Shown: positions 1-6,244, numbered from the stretch's first letter. The stretch is 6,244 nucleotides of DNA from Bacteroidota bacterium (GCA_018224345.1 JAGTUW010000155.1:1-6244), one strand, 5' to 3'. The notes: generated by a model from the letters alone, not told the origin. Numbers and translations are program-made.

Positions 1-56
1 CTTCACTCTTCACTCTTCACTCTTCACTTTTAACTCTTCACTTTTAACTTTTACAT
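1..56. repeat. Heptamer tandem repeat (CTTCACT / TTTAACT)
   Basis: Eight consecutive 7-base units can be read in register: four copies of CTTCACT (1-28), then TTTAACT (29-35), CTTCACT (36-42), TTTAACT (43-49) and a decayed TTTACAT (50-56). The array begins exactly at the window edge, so its true length is unknown. Two alternating variants suggest unit duplication followed by divergence. No reading frame of note runs through it, and it lies upstream of the possible promoter of the KamA-like gene. It resembles the short tandem heptamers known in intergenic DNA of several bacteria; no function can be assigned. Confidence 0.93.
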
Positions 57-59
57 TTC

Positions 60-88
60 TTGCATCACGCTGATTTTTTTCGTATTTA
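60..88 (+). promoter_or_regulatory. Possible promoter of the KamA-family gene
   Basis: TTGCAT (60-65) is followed after 17 bases by TATTTA (83-88). Each hexamer matches the sigma70 consensus at only three of six positions. Read as a Bacteroidota-type promoter, it is TTG, 20 bases, then TATTTAAA, the same geometry as the candidate at 1765. The spacer contains a run of seven T (74-80). It would give a leader of roughly 110 nt before the ATG at 208. This is a weak match in an AT-rich stretch and could be chance. Confidence 0.3.
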
Positions 89-94
89 AAAAGA

Positions 95-195
95 CCAGGC
101 TTCACGTTCACATAGGCCCGGGGGAACGCACAGGGAAGAGCGAAATGAGCTTGAGAAGCCAGTTCTTTGAAGGATAGTTGTCTTTTTTTTCCAGA
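95..195 (+). other. Leader region with possible weak folding
   Basis: This is non-coding DNA between the possible promoter and the ribosome binding site. GGCTTC (98-103) could pair with GAAGCC (155-160), enclosing CGTTC (105-109) pairing with GAACG (124-128) around a CCCGGG core. A T8 tract (183-190) sits just before the Shine-Dalgarno. The arms are only 5-6 bp, so they may be coincidence; no known riboswitch class is recognised. No stable hairpin abuts the T tract, so it does not look like a terminator. Confidence 0.2.
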
Positions 196-202
196 AAGGA
201 GG
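196..202 (+). promoter_or_regulatory. Strong Shine-Dalgarno fixing the start of the KamA-family gene
   Basis: AAGGAGG lies five bases before the ATG at 208. The frame stays open upstream to a TTG at 178, but that start would put this site inside the coding region and has no ribosome binding site of its own. The ATG at 208 is therefore preferred; a second ATG at 214 is too close for an alternative of interest. Confidence 0.85.
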
Positions 203-207
203 ACCTC

Positions 208-1608
208 ATGGATATGCGGCCCATTTTACCACCCGGCAGGGCGAGACCCCACGTATACGATGCCCGACAGCGTGACGTGGAAGCGTTCAATTATTTTACC
301 GAACGGAATCTCGACGCAATCTCACAGATACATCAACTCCCTGCCGACCTTCGTTTCGACATGCAAGTCGTGTCAAGCGTTCTCCCATTCAAAGTCAATT
401 CCTATGTCGTCGACCAGCTCATCGACTGGTCAGATATCCCCGACGATCCGATATTCCAACTCACATTTCCGCAGAAGGGAATGCTTTCGGAAGAACATTT
501 CGAACGCATGGCCACGTTGCATCGTCGTGCAGCGCCACGCGCCGAGTTGAAGGAGGAGGCGAATCGTATTCGTCTCGAACTCAATCCGCATCCCGCCGGC
601 CAGACTACATTGAATGTTCCGAGGCTTGACCAGGAACCGCTTCCGGGTCTGCAGCACAAGTATCGTGAGACGGTTCTGTTTTTCCCGACCGCGGGTCAGA
701 CCTGTCATGCGTATTGCACGTTCTGCTTCCGCTGGGCACAATTCGTGGGGATGAGTGATCTTCGTTTCGCCGCGAAAGAGGCCACACAGCTCGCGGAGTA
801 TGTCCGTCGCCATCCGGAAGTCACCAACGTACTCCTGACCGGTGGTGATCCGATGGTCATGAAGACACATAAACTCGAACAATACGTCAATCCGCTGCTG
901 GATCCGGCTCTCGAGCATTTGCAGACCATCCGTTTCGGGACCAAATCCGTGGCTTACTGGCCGCAACGTTTTGTGACTGATGCTGATGCAGACGATCTGC
1001 TCCGGCTTTTCGATCGCATTATCGAGAGCGGGCGTTCCGTCGCGGTCATGGCGCATTACAATCACCATCGTGAAATGGAGACGGCCATCGCCCGAGAGGC
1101 CGTACGACGCATTCGCGATACCGGCGCGGTTATTCGCAGTCAGTCGCCCTTGCTCTCGCATATCAATGACAATGCCGGTGTATGGGAACTGATGTGGCGT
1201 GAACAGGTACGCCTCGGCATCATCCCGTACTATATGTTCGTCGAGCGTGATACCGGTGCGGAAGAATATTTCAAGATTCCGCTGGCACGCGCCTACAAGT
1301 TGTTCCGGGAAGCCTACCGTCACGTCAACGGTCTGGCTCGTACTGTGCGTGGTCCCTCCATGTCAGCCAATCCGGGCAAAGTCGAAATCACCGGTGTGAC
1401 CGAGGTCGCAGGAGAGAAAGTCTTTGTCCTGCGCTTCCTGCAGGGACGCAATCCCGACTGGGTCGGTCGTCCGTTCTTCGCCAGGTACGACAAGGAAGCC
1501 AGCTGGATGACGCATCTTCGTCCCGCGTTCGGACAGGAGAAATTTTTCTTCGAAGAAGAATTGGAACGCATGACGCTCAAGAAAGAACAGGAGACCAGAC
1601 TCGAGTGA
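208..1608 (+). CDS. Lysine 2,3-aminomutase (KamA) family radical SAM protein
   Basis: The product is 466 aa from the ATG chosen by its Shine-Dalgarno, within the usual range for KamA-type enzymes. This family uses a [4Fe-4S] cluster, S-adenosylmethionine and PLP to move an amino group from C2 to C3 of an amino acid in the cytoplasm. Visible features: an N-terminal region typical of the family (VLPFKVNSY near residue 59); the CX3CX2C cluster motif (Cys166, Cys170, Cys173) within CHAYCTFCFRW; the SAM-contacting TGGDP motif (211-215); and a C-terminal NPGK whose Lys391 matches the PLP Schiff-base lysine. Arg175 sits where KamA has its substrate-carboxylate arginine. Two points argue against a plain lysine enzyme: the usual CRxCTRR motif is altered, and the aspartate seven residues before the PLP lysine (Asp330 in clostridial KamA, which contacts the lysine side-chain amine) is absent. 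It is too long for EpmB (about 340 aa). The family is sure; the substrate is unknown. A strong terminator follows, so it is probably monocistronic. Confidence 0.93.
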   Translation: MDMRPILPPGRARPHVYDARQRDVEAFNYFTERNLDAISQIHQLPADLRFDMQVVSSVLPFKVNSYVVDQLIDWSDIPDDPIFQLTFPQKGMLSEEHFERMATLHRRAAPRAELKEEANRIRLELNPHPAGQTTLNVPRLDQEPLPGLQHKYRETVLFFPTAGQTCHAYCTFCFRWAQFVGMSDLRFAAKEATQLAEYVRRHPEVTNVLLTGGDPMVMKTHKLEQYVNPLLDPALEHLQTIRFGTKSVAYWPQRFVTDADADDLLRLFDRIIESGRSVAVMAHYNHHREMETAIAREAVRRIRDTGAVIRSQSPLLSHINDNAGVWELMWREQVRLGIIPYYMFVERDTGAEEYFKIPLARAYKLFREAYRHVNGLARTVRGPSMSANPGKVEITGVTEVAGEKVFVLRFLQGRNPDWVGRPFFARYDKEASWMTHLRPAFGQEKFFFEEELERMTLKKEQETRLE

Positions 1609-1714
1609 TAATCGTGGCCCGCCGAAGGCCGGCTTCCCTGTGAACCCCCTCCGGAGCACAGCGAAGCAGCCAGGGTCTCACCGCTACCGTTTATCGAGAA
1701 ATTGTTCTGCAAAT

Positions 1715-1755
1715 GTACGGCGTTTCGCATGTTGCGAGACGCCGTACGATTTTTT
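1715..1755 (+). terminator. Strong rho-independent terminator after the KamA-family gene
   Basis: The arms GTACGGCGTTTCGCA (1715-1729) and TGCGAGACGCCGTAC (1733-1747) form a 15-bp stem with one T-G wobble (1724-1738) and a 3-base loop, followed by GA and six T (1750-1755). It lies about 105 bases after the stop at 1608 and 64 bases before the next start. It separates gene 1 from the downstream three-gene set. The T run is on the + strand side only, so it should act on rightward transcription. The stretch between the stop and the hairpin (1609-1714) contains nothing else recognisable. Confidence 0.92.
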
Positions 1756-1764
1756 CTGTCGCTG

Positions 1765-1796
1765 TTGCCTTTTGCCTGAAGTCCACCTATCTTTTG
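1765..1796 (+). promoter_or_regulatory. Candidate promoter of the eIF2B-like/GH18/membrane-protein operon
   Basis: TTGCCT (1765-1770), a 17-base spacer and TATCTT (1788-1793) match the sigma70 boxes at four of six positions each. The same site read for Bacteroidota is TTG, 20 bases, TATCTTTTG (1788-1796), close to TAnnTTTG. It begins ten bases after the terminator T run and leaves a short leader of roughly 15-20 nt before the GTG at 1819, as expected for a new transcription unit. Confidence 0.5.
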
Positions 1797-1818
1797 GGCT
1801 TAACAGTAGCGGATTGCC

Positions 1819-2691
1819 GTGCTCAAAGAATTTGAAAAATTGGCGTCGGATCATACTTCCGGAGCAACGGAGCTGATCAGAAAACTTCTCGCACTCTGTG
1901 AGAACTGCGCAATTGGTTATCGTTTCGATGAATTGCGCGAAGGCTTCGCCCTGCTTGAGCAGGCGCAACCGAGTATGCCCTCTCTGCACGCAGTACTTCA
2001 TATACTCAAATCCGAATTTGTCGACCGGTTGCAGAAGGATGAGGAAACCGCCGATGCGATTGCCTATCTCTCGTCACTCGAGAATATTCTCAACGAATCG
2101 GGGACACGGATCTCGGAGGTTTTTGCCGAAACCCTGACGGAGGCGGTGTCCGTCGTCACGCTTTCCCGGAGTTCCACAGTGCTCTCTACATTGTACCACT
2201 TGCGCGAACAGGCTTTGCTGCGTCATGTGTACATTCTCGAGGGGCGGCCGATGCTCGAAGGACACAGAAGTATCCGCGACCTCGACGATCATCGCATCGC
2301 CGCGACCCTGATGATCGACGCCGCAATGGGCGAAGCGCTGCAGCAAGCGGATATCGCTGTGGTCGGTGCCGATACCATCACTGCCGATGGTTTCCTGCTT
2401 AACAAAACCGGGACATATCCGCTGGCGCTATGCTGCAGAGCGATGAATTTACCCCTGTACGTCTGTTGCGATTCCCTGAAGTTCTCTCCGCAGTTGCAGG
2501 AGCAGATCACGGTGGAAGACCGTCCGGCGGAGGAAGTCCTTTCAATCGAGGATGAGGACAGTTTCGGAGTCTGGAATCACTATTTCGAATGGGTGCCGGT
2601 GGAGTACGTCACAGCGTTTATCACCGAACGCGGGTCCTTCGCCCCTGATCAGTTAAGCGCACTTGCCCCCGACAGCGAGAAAACGACCTGA
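1819..2691 (+). CDS. eIF2B alpha/beta/delta-like protein (MtnA / ribose-1,5-bisphosphate isomerase superfamily)
   Basis: The product is 290 aa. The GTG start is forced, because in-frame stops lie at 1801 and 1807 and no ATG follows early; the ribosome binding site is weak (AGCGGA). Residues 1-105 are a helical N-terminal domain and about 106-280 the Rossmann-like isomerase/eIF2B fold. Family signatures: EGRPMLEG (141-148), VGADTITADG (182-191), NKTGTYPLAL (195-204), LYVCCDSLKF (213-222) and VPVEYVTAFITERG (259-272). Asp185 and Asn195-Lys196 match conserved MtnA active-site positions. The MtnA/R15P catalytic cysteine is replaced by Ser116 in TLSRSSTVL (114-122), a form like the (T)xSxSxTVL of eukaryotic and archaeal eIF2B subunits; VCCDSLKF also recalls eIF2B delta. 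It is therefore unlikely to be a methylthioribose- or ribose-phosphate isomerase of the usual mechanism; binding of a sugar phosphate or nucleotide without isomerisation is an inference. It is the first gene of a probable operon, ending 8 nt before the GH18 gene. Confidence 0.88.
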   Translation: MLKEFEKLASDHTSGATELIRKLLALCENCAIGYRFDELREGFALLEQAQPSMPSLHAVLHILKSEFVDRLQKDEETADAIAYLSSLENILNESGTRISEVFAETLTEAVSVVTLSRSSTVLSTLYHLREQALLRHVYILEGRPMLEGHRSIRDLDDHRIAATLMIDAAMGEALQQADIAVVGADTITADGFLLNKTGTYPLALCCRAMNLPLYVCCDSLKFSPQLQEQITVEDRPAEEVLSIEDEDSFGVWNHYFEWVPVEYVTAFITERGSFAPDQLSALAPDSEKTT

Positions 2692-2699
2692 TACATCGT

Positions 2700-4193
2700 A
2701 TGCGATTTCTCATCCTTTTCGTGCTTCTGCTCGCCGTGGTTCAGGGGAGTATTCCATACGGCATGGCACAACAGCACTCCATCGGGGACGGACCCCATGC
2801 CCGGCAGGCGGCCAGACCTCCGCTGCATCTCCCCGCAGCAGATACGGTAGCCGCGATGGCAGACGCGGAACAATCTCTCCACGATGATAAACAATATACG
2901 GCCATGCCACGGAGTCCAGCGTCTCGCCTGAATGATGCATTAACCCATATCGTACACGGCTATCATCCCTACTGGATCTCCGACGAGGCGGCGGAGCATT
3001 ATCGCTGGGACTTGCTGACACATCTCGCCTGGTTCTCCTATGAAGTCGAGCCCTCTACAGGAGAGGCGATAACATTCCGGAACTGGCGGACTACGACTGT
3101 GATCGATCAGGCCAAAGCGGCAGGTGTCAACGTATTGCTGACGGTGACGAATTTCGGGACGGCAAACAACAGAACATTGCTCTCCTCTCCCGACGCTCAG
3201 GATGTTCTCATCACCCGCCTGCTTGCACTGCTACAGGAACGTGGCGCCCAGGGAGTCAATATTGATTTCGAAGCCGTGCCCGGAGACCAACGCGAGAATC
3301 TCGTCAGCTTTTTCGCTGCGTTGCGTTCAGCGCTTTCTACCATAATCAAAGATCCGGTGATTTCCGTCGCAGCTCCGGCAGTCGACTGGAATGGTGCATG
3401 GGACGTCGCTGCGCTTTCGGCATCCGTCGATCTGTTCTTTGTCATGTGCTATGATTACAGTTGGGCGGGGAGCAGTATCGCAGGACCCGTCGCACCCATT
3501 CGTGGTACGACCTACAATGTTGAACGCACGCTGCGCTGGTATCTCGATGAAGGAGTCCCACCGTCAAAGCTGCTGCTGGGTGTGCCGTATTACGGCTACG
3601 ACTGGCCTGTCACTGGGAGTGCTGCAGGTGCAGCGACGCTCGGACGGGCGACCGCGCGGACCTATGCAGCGGTGTCGGCCATGCTGCCGCAGCGGACACG
3701 ACAGTGGAGCGAGACCTTTCTGAACCCATGGATTTCCTATGAGACCAGTGGTTGGCGCCAGCTCTGGTATGACGACGAGGAGAGCCTGGCATACAAATAC
3801 CGTCTCGCGAAATATCTCGATCTCGCGGGAATCGGCATGTGGGCACTCGGATATGATGCAGACCTTCCGGGACTATGGGATTTGATCGAGAGAGAATTCA
3901 CCGCATCCACATCGATTGCGCGGTTGCCCCAGTCTGCAAGCTTCGAGCTCTGGCCGCATCCTCTGCGTGCGGGTGTTCCTACGACGATTTCGGTGCGGGG
4001 GATAAAGGAACAGGGCCAACTCCATGCTTCCGAATTGATTCTTTCCGATCTGTTCGGGCGGCGCGTTGCGAAATTGTCTCCTCTGGGCAATACGGATGAG
4101 GTCCTTCGCTACCGTGTCCCTCCGGTCGCATCCGGTATGTATTTATTTACAATCGATTCGATGCCCGGTCGATTCCTCGTCCTGGATAAATAA
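2700..4193 (+). CDS. Secreted glycoside hydrolase family 18 protein with T9SS type-A sorting domain
   Basis: The product is 497 aa. Residues 1-23 form a signal peptide (hydrophobic LILFVLLLAVV, likely cleavage after GMA), supporting the ATG at 2700 despite a weak ribosome binding site. Residues 24-80 are a low-complexity linker. Residues 85-400 are a GH18 TIM barrel: VHGYHPYW near the first strand, the active-site strand GVNIDFEAV (185-193) with Asp189 and the catalytic acid Glu191, MCYDY (249-253), GVPYYGYDW (294-302) and GMWALGYD (379-386). GH18 enzymes cleave beta-1,4 GlcNAc linkages in chitin or peptidoglycan by substrate-assisted catalysis; the NIDFE form, with Asn for the first Asp, is common in the YaaH/SleL branch. 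Residues 414-497 resemble the T9SS C-terminal sorting domain: a WPHPL start (PNP-like), LILSDLFGRRVAKL (446-459), ASGMYLF and a final LVLDK. The protein should leave the cell through the Sec system and then T9SS to the surface or medium. It lies 8 nt after gene 2 and 11 nt before gene 4. The exact substrate is unknown. Confidence 0.9.
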   Translation: MRFLILFVLLLAVVQGSIPYGMAQQHSIGDGPHARQAARPPLHLPAADTVAAMADAEQSLHDDKQYTAMPRSPASRLNDALTHIVHGYHPYWISDEAAEHYRWDLLTHLAWFSYEVEPSTGEAITFRNWRTTTVIDQAKAAGVNVLLTVTNFGTANNRTLLSSPDAQDVLITRLLALLQERGAQGVNIDFEAVPGDQRENLVSFFAALRSALSTIIKDPVISVAAPAVDWNGAWDVAALSASVDLFFVMCYDYSWAGSSIAGPVAPIRGTTYNVERTLRWYLDEGVPPSKLLLGVPYYGYDWPVTGSAAGAATLGRATARTYAAVSAMLPQRTRQWSETFLNPWISYETSGWRQLWYDDEESLAYKYRLAKYLDLAGIGMWALGYDADLPGLWDLIEREFTASTSIARLPQSASFELWPHPLRAGVPTTISVRGIKEQGQLHASELILSDLFGRRVAKLSPLGNTDEVLRYRVPPVASGMYLFTIDSMPGRFLVLDK

Positions 4194-4204
4194 GTCTTAC
4201 TGGT

Positions 4205-6244
4205 ATGGCAACATCACGAAAGAAATCATCAGCGCAGAGCACAAGGAAAACCCCTTCCGGTAAAGCCGGTGCTGGCGCCGCTCCTGCGGATGCGAAGGGT
4301 CTGTCACGGAATGTGAAGGCTTCCGGTAGCGATGTGGGGGCAGGCTCTGCGCCGCCCGCTTCGAGTGCATTGATCCGTTTCGGCGGTGCGGCGTTCGCCT
4401 TGCTTGCTGTGTTGCGTCTGATTGCCGCGCAATTTCCCGAGGCGAGGGTCTGGGGACTCAACACCGCCGCCTGGCTTCCATTGTGGATGCAAGTTGCGCT
4501 TGCGATCCTTGGTGTTCTTGCCGCGACTCCGGCGTTGTACGGGGTAACCCTGCGCATCGCCCGCCTGTGGGAACTGCTTCCGGTACGGACGCTTGCCATC
4601 ATCGCGGCGGTGCTTTCATCAGTGCTGTTCTGGGTGTTCCGCATGGACACCTACTTTCTCGGGGACGGCGCTGTGTATCTCTCCGAGCATTACCGCCTTG
4701 TACGTGGGCTCGAGGTCTCCGGGAGTGTCCTGTATTCTCTCGGCTCCGCTCCCTTTACGGGTTGGCTTCTCGCGCAGGGATCGGAGCTGATCTGGGATAT
4801 GGGGGGTGCAATGGCGGAGAATGCTCACACTGTTTTCTGGCTCGGAGGCGCCATTGCCGGTTTCGTGTACGTACTGATGATACATCACTTCGCCGGTCGG
4901 TACAGTGAGCATGGTCTGGGGCGTCTCGCTTTCGTTTCCGTGCTCCTTTTCACGCCCGCCACACTGTTTTTTTTCGGTTACGTTGAATATTATACGTTTT
5001 CCTTTGTCGGCATTGCGGCGACCGTGTGGTTGAGCATGGAGGTGGCCAGGGGGCGGATGTCCGTGTATTGGCTCCTTCCGGTATTCGCAGTCACGCTGGC
5101 CTTTCATCTGCTGGCCGTCGCACTGCTGCCCGGAATTCTCTTTGCGATACTGGCGAGGAATCCGAAGACGGAGATGCTTCTGTCTCGTCGGAACATTCTC
5201 ATCGTGGCTGCTGCCTCACTCGTGCTCGGTGGTCTGTATTATTTCCTGAGCGGCGTGGCCTTCGAGGGCAGCCGCGTGATTCTCTCCCTGCAGCCATTCG
5301 GTGAAGAGGGGGCGGTACAGCGCTACACACTGCTCTCCGCTGCGCATCTCATCGATGTTCCGAATATGCTGTTGTTCGTCGGTGCGCAGTCGCTGCTCGT
5401 CTGGCTCCTGCTCCGGAATGCTTCATGGGATCAGGCATCGCTTGTGGGATTCACGCACGTACTGTTCACGTTTTTCCTTCTGTTCTTCGGATCCACAAGT
5501 TTCGGCATGGCGAGGGATTGGGACATCAACGCGTATTTCGGTGTCGTTCTGGCTCTCTATATATTGATGCGTCTGCGCTCCGAGGAACGCCGGCGGCGTG
5601 ACTATCTTCTCTATCTGTTGACTTGGGGGACGCTGCTGGCAGTATTGCCGTGGTTGCTTGTGAACCTCGATACCGGGCGGTCCGAACAGCGTTTCCGTCA
5701 TATCATGGCGCTCGATGATGAGCATATTACAGGTGATTTCGCATTGAACGGCTATGAGCATCTGCGAAAATACTATCAAAGTATTGACAGCAAGGAAGAT
5801 GTGGCGTGGGCGATACGGAAGAAAATCGAGATGGTCGGTTATCCTGATGATTTCCGCAAATATGCTCTGGCTGTGATCGAGGGGATTCCCGCCGGGGAGC
5901 GTCCCGCGCATTATGCCTGGATGTTCTCCGAATTGCGTGCGCGATTACGACTGATGAAGGAGACCGGGCGCGAACGGCTGTACGAAGGAGACTGGGACAC
6001 GATGTTCGAATTGTCTCTGGAGTTGCTGATACAGCTCGGGCAGTTGCCCCGGCAACAGGGAGAAATCGATGCTCTGTTCCGGCGTGAAATCGAGGCGTTT
6101 CGCGGGCTGGCCGGCGGACATGTCCTCATTGACCTTGCAGTGGAGCAGTATGCCTGGGACCGTGGCGATGGTTTTCCCGGGAGTGCAGTGTTCACCGCTG
6201 CGGCCGATGAAGTGCAGACCAGCGGAACACTCGCATTTTATGCC
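4205..6244 (+). CDS. Large polytopic membrane protein, GT-C-like, 3' end outside window
   Basis: An uninterrupted frame of 680 codons runs from the ATG to the window edge with no stop, so the gene is 3'-truncated here. It starts 11 nt after the GH18 stop without a clear Shine-Dalgarno, suggesting coupling. Residues 1-55 are a Lys/Ser/Ala/Gly-rich, probably cytoplasmic tail. About 11-12 hydrophobic segments follow (roughly 56-76, 88-118, 128-146, 209-228, 238-258, 262-280, 286-318, 329-350, 385-403, 412-430, 443-456, 466-487). After the third comes a long loop with MDTYFLGDGAVYL (147-159); acidic residues in an early loop are typical of GT-C glycosyltransferases. FGMARDWD (433-440) lies before a late segment. 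Residues 488-680 look soluble, charged and helical, possibly TPR-like. I do not recognise a named family; lipid-linked sugar transfer is only an inference from topology. It could equally be a non-enzymatic membrane protein. Confidence 0.82.
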   Translation, partial: MATSRKKSSAQSTRKTPSGKAGAGAAPADAKGLSRNVKASGSDVGAGSAPPASSALIRFGGAAFALLAVLRLIAAQFPEARVWGLNTAAWLPLWMQVALAILGVLAATPALYGVTLRIARLWELLPVRTLAIIAAVLSSVLFWVFRMDTYFLGDGAVYLSEHYRLVRGLEVSGSVLYSLGSAPFTGWLLAQGSELIWDMGGAMAENAHTVFWLGGAIAGFVYVLMIHHFAGRYSEHGLGRLAFVSVLLFTPATLFFFGYVEYYTFSFVGIAATVWLSMEVARGRMSVYWLLPVFAVTLAFHLLAVALLPGILFAILARNPKTEMLLSRRNILIVAAASLVLGGLYYFLSGVAFEGSRVILSLQPFGEEGAVQRYTLLSAAHLIDVPNMLLFVGAQSLLVWLLLRNASWDQASLVGFTHVLFTFFLLFFGSTSFGMARDWDINAYFGVVLALYILMRLRSEERRRRDYLLYLLTWGTLLAVLPWLLVNLDTGRSEQRFRHIMALDDEHITGDFALNGYEHLRKYYQSIDSKEDVAWAIRKKIEMVGYPDDFRKYALAVIEGIPAGERPAHYAWMFSELRARLRLMKETGRERLYEGDWDTMFELSLELLIQLGQLPRQQGEIDALFRREIEAFRGLAGGHVLIDLAVEQYAWDRGDGFPGSAVFTAAADEVQTSGTLAFYA

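Noticed and set aside
161..190. T8 tract at 183-190 as an intrinsic terminator or attenuator
   Set aside because: No stable GC-rich hairpin precedes it; only a trivial CTT/AAG pairing is present.
178..207. TTG at 178 as the start of the KamA-family gene
   Set aside because: It would place the AAGGAGG ribosome binding site inside the coding sequence and encode a T8 tract; the ATG at 208 is ideally spaced from that site.
430..1323. Long open frame of 297 codons on the - strand opposite the KamA-family gene
   Set aside because: It lies wholly antisense to a clear radical SAM gene, has a composition typical of a shadow frame, and shows no recognisable domain.
1609..1690. Possible riboswitch on the - strand (a GGGAAGCCGG stretch vaguely like part of a cobalamin element)
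   Set aside because: The other conserved blocks are missing and no - strand gene lies downstream.
1640..1876. Small + strand open frame across the gap between genes 1 and 2
   Set aside because: It runs through the terminator hairpin and overlaps the start of the eIF2B-like gene, with no ribosome binding site or recognisable domain.
4147..5911. Several - strand and alternate-frame open stretches over the membrane protein gene (for example 4147-4650, 4619-5107, 5423-5911)
   Set aside because: All are covered by one uninterrupted 680-codon + strand frame with coherent membrane segments; the others are arginine- or serine-rich shadows.

Overview
The window shows one short non-coding left end and four genes, all on the + strand and tightly packed from about position 1765 rightward. 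The best clue to the organism is the third gene: an exported glycoside hydrolase ending in what looks like a type IX secretion (T9SS, Por) type-A sorting domain, a system confined to Bacteroidota and relatives in the FCB group. The slightly GC-rich composition, a good Shine-Dalgarno on one gene, and a promoter resembling the Bacteroidota TTG...TAnnTTTG form would fit an Ignavibacteria-, Kapabacteria- or Chlorobi-like lineage. That placement is inference. No rRNA, tRNA, CRISPR, IS element or phage gene was seen.

Layout. Positions 1-56 are a heptamer tandem repeat (CTTCACT/TTTAACT) that probably continues to the left. Positions 57-207 hold a possible promoter and a leader of about 110 nt. Gene 1 (208-1608) is a radical SAM/PLP protein of the lysine 2,3-aminomutase (KamA) family, with its three cluster cysteines and probable PLP lysine but an unusual cluster motif and substrate pocket. 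It is followed by a strong intrinsic terminator (1715-1755) and then by a fresh promoter candidate (1765-1796).

That promoter would drive a compact set of three genes. Gene 2 (1819-2691) is an eIF2B alpha/beta/delta-like protein that keeps the sugar-phosphate isomerase Asp and Asn-Lys but has Ser where the catalytic Cys should be. Gene 3 (2700-4193) is a secreted GH18 hydrolase with a T9SS tail, 8 nt after gene 2. Gene 4 (4205 to the window edge, still open) is a large polytopic membrane protein with a GT-C-like loop motif, an RDWD motif and a soluble helical C-terminal part, 11 nt after gene 3.

The spacing implies co-transcription of genes 2-4. A shared job, such as envelope or extracellular glycan handling under control of a sugar-phosphate- or nucleotide-sensing protein, is possible but not shown by the sequence. 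Gene 1 looks like a separate transcription unit. Nothing here is a clearly new system; the points most worth following up are the Cys-less bacterial eIF2B homologue and its neighbours, the divergent KamA active site, and the unnamed membrane protein.
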